NCBI GenBank assembly: GCA_963603285.1
Contig: CAVCMG010000003.1
Span: 1-64,000 of the forward strand
Direction of reading: 5' to 3'
From: UBA11957 sp963603285
GTDB taxonomy: Bacteria; Bacillota; Clostridia; Lachnospirales; Lachnospiraceae
Length of the DNA stretch: 64,000 bases
Positions 52,888 to 60,553 of this stretch are shown here, in pieces (position 1 is the stretch's first letter; the number at the start of each line of letters is the position of its first letter). Both the position numbers and the translations under genes were made by a program. Below the pieces are notes generated by a model. That model did not search any database, was not told the DNA's origin, and saw only the letters and a program-made list of their open reading frames with translations.

Positions 52888-53676
52888 CTAGATAATTGAC
52901 TTTCTCGGACAAGCGGCTTTACACTCGCCACAGTTTGTACACAGGCTGTAGTCGATATGCGGTACGTTGTTTTCTACCTTCATAGCGCCGTGCTGGCAGG
53001 TCTTTTCACACTTTTTACAGCCGATACAGCCGACGTCACACTGTACCATGACGGCTTTGCCGCGTTCGGTACAGCTGCAGGCTACGTGGGCGGCTGCGTC
53101 GTACGGGATCAGGGAGATCAGGTGCTGGGGGCAGGCGGCTACGCATTTGCTACAGGCTTTACATTTTTCTTTATCTACAACGGCAACACCGTTGACGATG
53201 TGGATTGCATCGAAGGGACAGGCTTTGGTGCAGTTACCGAAGCCGAGGCAGCCGTTACTGCAGACTTTGGAGCCGCCATTTGGCACGTAGGCCATCATGG
53301 CGCAGTCTTCGATGCCGGTGTAGGTGTACTGTACTTTGGACTTTTCACAGTCACCTGCGCAGTGTACGAAGGCTACCTGACGGGCGACTTCTGTGACTTC
53401 TTCGCCCATGATGGCGGCGATTTTGGCTGCTACAGGCGGACCGCCAACGGGACATCCGTTTGCGGGAGCTTCGCCTTTGGCGATGGCGGCTGCCATACCG
53501 TCACATCCAGGGTAGCCGCAGCCACCACAGTTATTGCCGGGAAGGGCTTCACGTACGGCCACTTCGCGGGGATCTGTATCTACGTGAAAGGCTTTACCGG
53601 CGATTCCCAGTAAAATACCGATCACGATACCTGTGCCGCCGACCATGACGGCGGCCAGAAGAATTGCTGTACTCAT
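52888..53676 (-). CDS. rnfB: Rnf complex subunit RnfB (ferredoxin-type)
   Basis: A 262-residue, iron-sulfur electron entry subunit of the Na+/H+-pumping ferredoxin:NAD+ oxidoreductase. One N-terminal membrane helix is followed by a Cys cluster (GNNCGGCGYPGCDG) and repeated 4Fe-4S motifs (CLGFGNCTKACP, CKACSKCVAACP, CIGCKKCEKTC, CTNCGECKAACP). Last gene of rnfCDGEAB, 14 nt after rnfA. Confidence 0.95.
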   Translation of the reverse strand: MSTAILLAAVMVGGTGIVIGILLGIAGKAFHVDTDPREVAVREALPGNNCGGCGYPGCDGMAAAIAKGEAPANGCPVGGPPVAAKIAAIMGEEVTEVARQVAFVHCAGDCEKSKVQYTYTGIEDCAMMAYVPNGGSKVCSNGCLGFGNCTKACPFDAIHIVNGVAVVDKEKCKACSKCVAACPQHLISLIPYDAAAHVACSCTERGKAVMVQCDVGCIGCKKCEKTCQHGAMKVENNVPHIDYSLCTNCGECKAACPRKSII

Positions 53677-53690
53677 CTCTCATACACCTC

Positions 53691-54266
53691 CTAGATAATA
53701 CCGGAAAATCCGAAAAAGGCAATGGACATCAGTCCGGCCGTTAACAGTACCATCGGCATACCCTGGAAGGATTCCGGGATGTCATTGTATTCCATTTTTT
53801 CACGAAGTCCGGCCATGATGATGATGGAGATTGTGAAACCGACAGCGGTGGCGATACCGGCTACTGTACTGGACAGGATGCCGTAACCGTTCTGTACGTT
53901 TGTCAGAGCCACACCTAAAACTGCACAGTTGGTTGTGATCAGGGGCAGGTATACACCAAGGCTCTGATACAAAGATGGCATTGATTTTTTCAAAAACATT
54001 TCTACCAGCTGCACGAGGGCGGCGATCACCAGGATAAAGACGATCGTCTGCAGGTAGGTGATATTGACCGGCACAAGGATAAACCGGTAGATGATGCTCG
54101 TCACGAAAGACGAGATCGCGATTACGAAGATAACAGCACCGCCCATACCGGCTGCCGTATCGATCTTTTTGGATACGCCGAGGAACGGACACAGCCCCAT
54201 AAACTGGCTCAACACAACGTTGTTGACAAAGGCTGCGCCGATGGCGATCATCAGCAGTTCTCTCAT
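53691..54266 (-). CDS. rnfA: Rnf complex subunit RnfA
   Basis: A 191-residue, six-helix membrane subunit. It begins MRELLMIAIGAAFVNNVVLSQF and holds a conserved Cys in MGLCPFLGVSKK that with RnfE forms an intramembrane iron centre in related complexes. Its start overlaps the end of rnfE by 4 nt. Confidence 0.93.
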   Translation of the reverse strand: MRELLMIAIGAAFVNNVVLSQFMGLCPFLGVSKKIDTAAGMGGAVIFVIAISSFVTSIIYRFILVPVNITYLQTIVFILVIAALVQLVEMFLKKSMPSLYQSLGVYLPLITTNCAVLGVALTNVQNGYGILSSTVAGIATAVGFTISIIIMAGLREKMEYNDIPESFQGMPMVLLTAGLMSIAFFGFSGII

Positions 54267-54973
54267 GCTTCTCCCTCCTTCTTCTCAGCTGCCATGCGGC
54301 CACTGCACATATGGTTACCACAGTTCATACAGCTTGTCTTGGAACATGCGGTCGTACCGTCAGCGTTCTTTCTGGCACTGCCTATCTTGAACTTGTTCTG
54401 GAAAGCGATCAGGAAAGCCAGTACGAAAAAGGCTCCCGGTGCCAGAATAAAGATGGTGACCGGTGTGTATACGGAAGGCATGATCTTAAAGCCGAAGATC
54501 GTACCTGCACCGAGGATCTCACGGACGATACTGATACAGGTCAAACCTACGGTGAAACCAAGGCCCATGCCGATACCGTCGAAGATCGAAGCAACCACGC
54601 CGTTTTTGGAAGCATAGGCTTCTGCACGACCAAGGATGATACAGTTTACAACAATCAGCGGGATATAGATGCCCAGCGCCGAATACAGGGACGGAATAAA
54701 GCCCTGCAGGAGAAACTGCACGATGGTTACGAAAGAAGCTACAATAACGATATAGGCCGGCATACGGACGCTGTCCGGGATCACTTTACGAAGAAGTGAG
54801 ATCATAAAGTTGGACATTGTCAGGATGACCATGGTGGTCAGACCCATACCGAGACCATTGACAGCGGCTGTAGTTACGGCCAGCGTCGGACACATACCGA
54901 GCAGCATGACAAAGGTCGGATTTTCTTTGATGATACCGTTATATAAACGTTCAATTGGTGTATTGGCTTTCAT
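54263..54973 (-). CDS. rnfE: Rnf complex subunit RnfE
   Basis: A 236-residue membrane protein homologous to RnfA, with conserved MLLGMCPTLAVTTAAVNG and NCIILGRAEAYASK. The C-terminal tail (about residues 196-236) is Cys-rich (CSKTSCMNCGNHMCSG), longer than usual and possibly metal-binding. It overlaps rnfA and directly abuts rnfG. Confidence 0.92.
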   Translation of the reverse strand: MKANTPIERLYNGIIKENPTFVMLLGMCPTLAVTTAAVNGLGMGLTTMVILTMSNFMISLLRKVIPDSVRMPAYIVIVASFVTIVQFLLQGFIPSLYSALGIYIPLIVVNCIILGRAEAYASKNGVVASIFDGIGMGLGFTVGLTCISIVREILGAGTIFGFKIMPSVYTPVTIFILAPGAFFVLAFLIAFQNKFKIGSARKNADGTTACSKTSCMNCGNHMCSGRMAAEKKEGEA

Positions 54974-55576
54974 TTACTTTGCACCTCCCAGAGAACTGAA
55001 TGCTGCCAGCCCGGCATTTACGCCGTTTACCATAGCTGTCGATGTGATCGTTGCACCGCTTAAAGCGTCGATCTCACTGTCGGCTGTGGAGCCAGTCTTG
55101 GTCAGTGTGAACTGTTCTACCTGTTTGTCCTTAAACCGGTTTCTGAACGCATCTGTCTTGGCGTTCATACCCAGTCCGGCGGTCTCGTTGATGGTCAGGA
55201 TGGAGATACCGTTTAATGTGCCGTCCATGCGGACACCCATCATAAAGCTGATATCGCCGCCATAGCCCTCCGGATCGGTGATGGAGAGCACATAGCCCAA
55301 TGCTTCACCGGAGGCATCTTTGGCCACCAGAATCTCATCAAGCGTCTGTACGGTATAGCCTGCGGCCTGCATGGCAGCTGTCGCTGTCTCCAGATCGGCC
55401 TCGTCTGCCTCAAAGGAAGCGGCGTCAGAGAATACTTCCTGACAGGAGGCGTCCTTTGTCAGCTGCTCCTGTCTGGCAATCGGTTCTTTGGTGATATAGT
55501 ACACAGCACCGAGCAGGATGCCGGCGATCAGTGTGATCATCAACAGGGAAAAGGCATCTTTTATAATCTTTTTCAT
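54974..55576 (-). CDS. rnfG: Rnf complex subunit RnfG (FMN-binding)
   Basis: A 200-residue protein with one N-terminal helix and an extracytoplasmic FMN-binding domain. Covalent FMN is expected on the Thr of LSGATITS (about residues 177-184). Its last base abuts rnfE and its first overlaps the stop of rnfD. Confidence 0.92.
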   Translation of the reverse strand: MKKIIKDAFSLLMITLIAGILLGAVYYITKEPIARQEQLTKDASCQEVFSDAASFEADEADLETATAAMQAAGYTVQTLDEILVAKDASGEALGYVLSITDPEGYGGDISFMMGVRMDGTLNGISILTINETAGLGMNAKTDAFRNRFKDKQVEQFTLTKTGSTADSEIDALSGATITSTAMVNGVNAGLAAFSSLGGAK

Positions 55577-56541
55577 TATGCACGACCTCCTCTTCCAAAA
55601 GCTTTACGGATAGTAACACGCTCCAGCAGCGGAACCAGAAGGTTGGAGAAGATGATCGCATAGGATACACCCTCTGCGCTGGCACCAAACAGTCGGAAAA
55701 TACCGGTCAGCACACCAAGGATGATACCATAGTAAACACGGCCCATCGGTGTGATCGGGGACGTTACATAATCGGTTGCCATAAACCATGCGCCAAGCAT
55801 CAGACCACCCGTGCAAAGCTCGGCTGCCAGATACGTCAGGTCAAAGCCATGGCCGCCAAACAGCAGAACAAAGATACTGAAGGATGCGATATAGCATACC
55901 GGGATCTTCCAGTCGATGATCTTCATTACGCACAGGAAAATACCGCCGATCAGAAGGAGCAGCGCGGATGTCTCACCGATTGTACCCTTGATATTGCCAA
56001 GGAAGGCGCTCATCAGATCGATCTGCTCGCCGGATTTCAATACGGCTAACGGTGTAGCACCGGAAACAGCATCTACGGTTTTCACAAACGCACCATTCGG
56101 TACGGTAAAGTCGCACATTTTTCCTGCAAAGGAGATCAGCAGGAAGCATCTGGCACCAAGAGCCGGGTTCATAAAGTTCTGGCCAAGGCCGCCAAACAGC
56201 ATTTTTACAATAATAATAGCAAAGGCAGAACCAAGGATCGGCAGCCACCACGGTACGCTGGCCGGAAGGTTCATACCAAGCAACAAGCCGGTAACAACGG
56301 CACTGCAGTCCTGGATCGAGGACGGTTTATGTAACAGCCTGTCCATGAGTGCCTCGAAACAGACGCTGGAAATGATGGACAGTGCCAGCACCATCAGGGC
56401 TCTCGGGCCGAAGACAACGACACCGCAGAGGGCCGCCGGGATCAAAGCTGCGATCACCATCTTCATCAGGAAGCTGGTATCCTGCTTCGCACGGATATGC
56501 GGGGAAGCAGAAACATTGAGTAAAGTCTTTTCTTCGGACAT
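55576..56541 (-). CDS. rnfD: Rnf complex subunit RnfD (FMN-binding)
   Basis: A 321-residue membrane subunit that carries covalent FMN; the Thr of VSGATPLAV (about residues 166-174) is the expected attachment site. Start chosen at 56541 (MSEEKTLLNVS), placed right after the rnfC stop codon; the longer frame to 56691 is inside rnfC. It has about ten helices. Confidence 0.92.
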   Translation of the reverse strand: MSEEKTLLNVSASPHIRAKQDTSFLMKMVIAALIPAALCGVVVFGPRALMVLALSIISSVCFEALMDRLLHKPSSIQDCSAVVTGLLLGMNLPASVPWWLPILGSAFAIIIVKMLFGGLGQNFMNPALGARCFLLISFAGKMCDFTVPNGAFVKTVDAVSGATPLAVLKSGEQIDLMSAFLGNIKGTIGETSALLLLIGGIFLCVMKIIDWKIPVCYIASFSIFVLLFGGHGFDLTYLAAELCTGGLMLGAWFMATDYVTSPITPMGRVYYGIILGVLTGIFRLFGASAEGVSYAIIFSNLLVPLLERVTIRKAFGRGGRA

Positions 56542-56542
56542 T

Positions 56543-57886
56543 TTATTTGCCTCCTTTCGCATTCTGTTTTCTGCGCTCTGCCAAAACGGTCTGGCGCATG
56601 GACTTGATCGACTGGGCGAGCATGCGTCTGGATGGACAGACGTAGCTGCAGCTGCCGCACTCGATACATTCCATACCGTACCATTTTTCAAAGCTCTTCA
56701 TATCATGATGCAGGGCAAACTGGGACAGTCTGGCCGGGATCAGCTTCTCCGGACAGGCACTTACACAGCGCCCACAGTTGACGCACGGCATCTGTACCAG
56801 ATGGCTGACCTGATCTTTCTTCAAACAGAGTACGCAGTTGGAGGTCTTTGTGGTCGGAATATCGGTCTGATACAGCGAGAATCCCATCATCGGACCACCG
56901 GAAATGATCTTTTCCGGTTTTTCTGTAAATCCACCGGCGGCCTGGATCAGCTCTTCCATCATCGTACCGCAGCGAATCTCAAAATTACACGGATGTGCGA
57001 TGGCATCACCGGTCACGGTAACGACACGGCGCATCAGCGGCTTCTGTAAGACAACAGCCTTATAGATGGCTGTCATCGTCTCTACGTTATTAACAATACA
57101 TCCTGCGTCCGCCGGAAGCTGTGTAGAATTGATCTCACGGCCCGTAGCGGCTTTGATTAGGAAACGCTCGCCGCCCTGCGGATACTTGGCGATCAGACAT
57201 TTGACCTCGATCCGCGGCTCATCTTTGACCATCTGCTCGATTTTTTCGACGCAGTCCATCTTGTTATCCTCGATACAGATATAGCCTCTGGCCTGTGGAA
57301 ACAGCTGCAGCACGATCTTTAAACCGTTGATCAGCTCCTGCGGTCTTTCCAGAAGCAGCCGGTAATCACTGGTCAGGTACGGCTCACATTCCGCACCATT
57401 GACAAGGATGTACTCGATCTTGTCCGGCTCCTTTGGCGACAGCTTGACTCTCGTCGGGAAACCGGCACCGCCCATACCGATCACACCGGCTGTAGCGATT
57501 CTTTCCAGGATCTCTTCTTTGCTTAACGTTGTCGGATCTGTCGGCTCCGGCCACTCTACCTCTTCGTAGGCATGGTCATTTTCCAGTTCGATGGCATCCA
57601 CCACCGCACCTGTCAGTGTCAGATGCCTGCTGACGCCAAGAACCGTACCGGATACGGACGCATAGATCGGTGCGGATACAAAACCGCCCGCCTCTGCGAT
57701 CATCTGACCGGCCAGCACATGATCGCCCTTTTTGACGATGGGCTTTGCCGGTGCGCCGATATGCTGCGACAGCGGATATACCAGATTCCCCTGCGGCAGA
57801 TATTCACGTATCGGTTCCTGTTTTGACAGCTCTTTCGATCCCGCCGGATGAATACCTCCGGGGAACGTATGCTTTTCTCTGCTCAT
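56543..57886 (-). CDS. rnfC: Rnf complex subunit RnfC (NADH-binding)
   Basis: A 447-residue soluble subunit that handles NADH and Fe-S clusters. An N-terminal barrel-sandwich domain with HIGAPAKPIVKKGDHVLAGQ, an FMN/NADH Rossmann region (GVIGMGGAGFPTRVK) and two C-terminal 4Fe-4S sites (CVNCGRCVSACP and CIECGSCSYVCP). First gene of the rnf operon. Two Rex-type operators precede it. Confidence 0.95.
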   Translation of the reverse strand: MSREKHTFPGGIHPAGSKELSKQEPIREYLPQGNLVYPLSQHIGAPAKPIVKKGDHVLAGQMIAEAGGFVSAPIYASVSGTVLGVSRHLTLTGAVVDAIELENDHAYEEVEWPEPTDPTTLSKEEILERIATAGVIGMGGAGFPTRVKLSPKEPDKIEYILVNGAECEPYLTSDYRLLLERPQELINGLKIVLQLFPQARGYICIEDNKMDCVEKIEQMVKDEPRIEVKCLIAKYPQGGERFLIKAATGREINSTQLPADAGCIVNNVETMTAIYKAVVLQKPLMRRVVTVTGDAIAHPCNFEIRCGTMMEELIQAAGGFTEKPEKIISGGPMMGFSLYQTDIPTTKTSNCVLCLKKDQVSHLVQMPCVNCGRCVSACPEKLIPARLSQFALHHDMKSFEKWYGMECIECGSCSYVCPSRRMLAQSIKSMRQTVLAERRKQNAKGGK

Positions 57887-57914
57887 ATTCTCACCCTTTC
57901 CTTACAGTTCACAT

Positions 57915-57932
57915 ATGTTAAAGTTTTAACAT
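57915..57932. promoter_or_regulatory. Rex-type operator, proximal to rnfC
   Basis: ATGTTAAAGTTTTAACAT is a perfect dyad of 8-bp arms fitting the Rex consensus TGTTAA-N4-TTAACA. It lies just downstream of a TATACT -10 (57944-57949), where Rex would block initiation. Confidence 0.7.
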
Positions 57933-57977
57933 AGTCTCTTTACAGTATAGCTCTCTTTCACAGATTTTGCACCTGTT

Positions 57978-58007
57978 ATTATACAACACTTGTTAATTTT
58001 GTAACAA
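57978..58007 (-). promoter_or_regulatory. rnf upstream promoter with overlapping distal Rex site
   Basis: TTGTTAA-TTTT-GTAACAA (57990-58007) matches the Rex consensus at 13 of 14 defined positions. It overlaps the -35 position of the promoter whose -10 is TATAAT on the minus strand (57978-57983). Confidence 0.6.
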
Positions 58008-58106
58008 CTATACAAATCCTGTCCCATTTCTCGTGCACATTGAAAGAAAAAATCCGCCTCCCCCTTCTTTTTCATTATACCACCCCTTCCCCGTATCGCA
58101 TAGCCA

Positions 58107-58195
58107 GAAAAAGGGAGTGTATAAATAGTTCACGCCGGAAACGCTTAAAAACGCCTTGCGTTTCCGGCGTGAACTATTTATACACTCCCTTTTTC
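58107..58195. repeat. Long-hairpin element E, 38-bp perfect arms
   Basis: Arms 58107-58144 and 58158-58195 are perfect complements of 38 nt with a 13-nt loop. GTCCGTCC (58196-58203) follows. It lies 21 nt past the DUF1846 stop and could be its terminator; no conserved core is present. Confidence 0.75.
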
Positions 58196-58224
58196 GTCCG
58201 TCCTAAGCAGCTACAGGTCTCCTC

Positions 58225-59715
58225 TTAATGCTTATGGTACATCCTGTCATCCATCTCATACCGCGGCTCACTGGTCAGATGCAGCCCCAGACGGCTGAAA
58301 ATCTGCTCATCCACAGAGGATAACAGCACCGTAGAATGTGCCTCACAGCCCCGCAGAGCTGGAAGCTGCTGCATCGCCTTCTTAGCCAGCGGATTGCCCG
58401 CTGCAGAAGCACTAAGCGCGATCAGGATCTCATCGGTATGCAGCCGCGGATTCTTACCGCCTAGATAGGACGTCTTTAAATGCTGGATCGGCTCGATCGC
58501 TTCAGGAGCCACAAGCTTGACAGCATCATCGATACCAGCCAGCGTTTTCAGAGCATTTAAAAGTGCTGCGGAAGCCGCACCCAGAAGCTCTCCCGTACGT
58601 CCGGTCACGATCGTACTGTCCGGCAGCTCGATGGCTGCAGCCGGGCCGCTTTCTGCCTGTGCTTCACGCTCCAGCGCCTTGCATGCTACGGCTCTGTCCT
58701 TGATAGACACACCGGCCTGCTGCATCAGAAGCTCCAGCTTATACAGGTCGTCTCTCGTCTCTCCGTAACGCTTGTGGTCACAGAGACATTTATAATATCG
58801 GCGGATGATCTCCTGACAGGAGGCCGCGCGGCATACTTCTTCATCAATAATACAGTTGCCCGCCATATTGACGCCCATATCGGTCGGGGACTTGTACGGG
58901 CTCTCTCCTGCAATCAGCTGGAACATGGCGTTGACAACCGGAAAGATCTCGATATCGCGGTTGTAGTTGACCGTCGTCTCATTGTAGGCTTCCAGATGGA
59001 ACGGGTCGATCATATTGACATCGTTTAAGTCTGCTGTTGCAGCCTCATAGGCCAGATTGACCGGATGCTTTAACGACAGATTCCAGATCGGGAAGGTCTC
59101 AAACTTGGCATATCCGGCCTTTACGCCACGGCGGTACTCATGGTACAGCTGGGAAAGACAGGTGGCCATCTTACCGCTGCCCGGTCCCGGTGCAGTGATA
59201 ACGACAAGCGGACGCTCGGTTTCAATATATTCGTTCTGGCCATAGCCTTCGTCACTGACAATATGGGCCACATCGTGCGGATATCCGGCGATGCGGTAAT
59301 GGCGGTAGGATTTGATACCGAGGGAGGCCAGTCTCTTCTGAAACTGCTCTGCCATCGGCTGGCCGTTAAACTTCGTAATGCAGACACTGCCGACATAGAG
59401 TCCGGCATTCTGGAATTCATCGATCAGACGCAGGACGTCCAGATCATAGGTGATGCCGTAGTCGCCGCGTACCTTGTTGCTCTCGATATCCTCTGCACTG
59501 ATGACCAGCACGATCTCTGCCTGCTCTTTCAGCTGTAAGAGCATCTGCAGCTTGGAATCAGGCTGAAAGCCCGGCAGGACACGGGAAGCATGGTAGTCGT
59601 CAAACAGCTTGCCACCAAACTCAAGGTATAATTTGTTATCAAACTGACGGATGCGCTCGCGGATGTGCTCCGACTGCATCTGCAGGTACATATCATTACT
59701 GAATCCGATCTTCAT
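58225..59715 (-). CDS. DUF1846 family protein
   Basis: A 496-residue DUF1846 protein of unknown function. Family features include IGFSNDMYLQMQSEHI at the start and VITAPGPGSGKMATCLSQLYHE (about residues 175-196), a loop resembling a nucleotide-binding P-loop. Start chosen at 59715, where AGAGAG precedes ATG; the longer frame to 59832 overlaps hicB. It lies 58 nt after hicB and may be co-transcribed with it. Element E follows. Confidence 0.85.
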   Translation of the reverse strand: MKIGFSNDMYLQMQSEHIRERIRQFDNKLYLEFGGKLFDDYHASRVLPGFQPDSKLQMLLQLKEQAEIVLVISAEDIESNKVRGDYGITYDLDVLRLIDEFQNAGLYVGSVCITKFNGQPMAEQFQKRLASLGIKSYRHYRIAGYPHDVAHIVSDEGYGQNEYIETERPLVVITAPGPGSGKMATCLSQLYHEYRRGVKAGYAKFETFPIWNLSLKHPVNLAYEAATADLNDVNMIDPFHLEAYNETTVNYNRDIEIFPVVNAMFQLIAGESPYKSPTDMGVNMAGNCIIDEEVCRAASCQEIIRRYYKCLCDHKRYGETRDDLYKLELLMQQAGVSIKDRAVACKALEREAQAESGPAAAIELPDSTIVTGRTGELLGAASAALLNALKTLAGIDDAVKLVAPEAIEPIQHLKTSYLGGKNPRLHTDEILIALSASAAGNPLAKKAMQQLPALRGCEAHSTVLLSSVDEQIFSRLGLHLTSEPRYEMDDRMYHKH

Positions 59716-59773
59716 ATGTTCTCTCTTTTCTTTATAGTGTAAAAAGGGGGAAAGGGCTGCTCCTTTACAGCAG

Positions 59774-60052
59774 TCATTCTTCCCACCCGTCATAAAATTT
59801 AACATTTGCACAGATATCGCGCACCAGCTCATTTTCAGCCAGCTGGATATCCTCTTTGTCCGTTACCGGCGGCAGCACCGGTACATCCTCTGTGAGCTCC
59901 AGCTCCAGCCAGCCGACCGCTGCCTCGTTAGCCTTCTCGATCACATCGTCGAGAGAATCACCGACAGCCTCACAACCCTCCAGATCCGGCAGCTTTGCCG
60001 TATATCTACCGTCCGTCTCCTTGCGGATCACTGCGGGATATATAAACTTCAT
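59774..60052 (-). CDS. Orphan HicB-like antitoxin
   Basis: A 92-residue HicB-family protein: KFIYPAVIRKETDGRYTAKLPDLEGCEAVGDS is the typical partial RNase H-like fold (given only as a pattern), and the C-terminal half has a VRDICANVKF helix instead of a clear DNA-binding domain. No HicA-type toxin (58-70 residues with an invariant His) is adjacent, so it is an orphan or a general RNA-binding protein. A promoter (TTTCCA, 17 nt, TATAAT) lies upstream. Confidence 0.75.
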   Translation of the reverse strand: MKFIYPAVIRKETDGRYTAKLPDLEGCEAVGDSLDDVIEKANEAAVGWLELELTEDVPVLPPVTDKEDIQLAENELVRDICANVKFYDGWEE

Positions 60053-60083
60053 GTCATTTCCTCCTTATGCCGTACTGTGATCT

Positions 60084-60112
60084 ATTATAGCACTGACCGG
60101 GCATCCTGGAAA
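60084..60112 (-). promoter_or_regulatory. hicB promoter
   Basis: On the minus strand TTTCCA (60107-60112), 17 nt, TATAAT (60084-60089) with an upstream TG (extended -10). Confidence 0.6.
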
Positions 60113-60120
60113 GACCGGCT

Positions 60121-60471
60121 TTATGCCAGCTGTCTCAGCGCCGCTACCAGACGATCATACTCCGCCGTCACATCGGCCAGCATATCCTCACAGCCTGTTA
60201 TATCCTTATTCGGGCGAAGCGCCTCTGTCAGTACGGAGCTGACCTGTCCCAGCGCCGTAAAGCCAAGATTTAAGCAGACGCCCTTTAAGGTATGTGCTGC
60301 ACGGAAAGCCTTCTCGCCATCAGCCTCACGCATGCTGTCCAGAAGCTCCTGATAGGAGGTATCATCCAGAAACTTAAGTGCAAACTTCTGGATCAGTCTC
60401 TCACTGCCCAGTCTTGCCAGCACTTCGTCAAAATTGGAATTTGCTGCTTCATAGCATTCTCTGATTGTCAT
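60121..60471 (-). CDS. Hpt (histidine phosphotransfer) domain protein
   Basis: A 116-residue Hpt four-helix bundle. The phosphorylatable His is in AAHTLKGVCLNLG (about residues 60-72). It lies 82 nt after the REC-EAL gene and would pass phosphate to or from its receiver domain. A partner hybrid kinase is not in the window. Confidence 0.87.
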   Translation of the reverse strand: MTIRECYEAANSNFDEVLARLGSERLIQKFALKFLDDTSYQELLDSMREADGEKAFRAAHTLKGVCLNLGFTALGQVSSVLTEALRPNKDITGCEDMLADVTAEYDRLVAALRQLA

Positions 60472-60553
60472 TATTCTATCCTTTTTTCTAAAACTATTGT
60501 CAGTTTATCGGGTATACTGTCAGCCTCTGTCCGATACCCCGTCTCCCGATATA

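Noticed and set aside
31347..58203. Long inverted repeats as CRISPR or insertion sequences
   Set aside because: There are no spaced direct repeats, no transposase frames between the arms, and the arms differ between loci.
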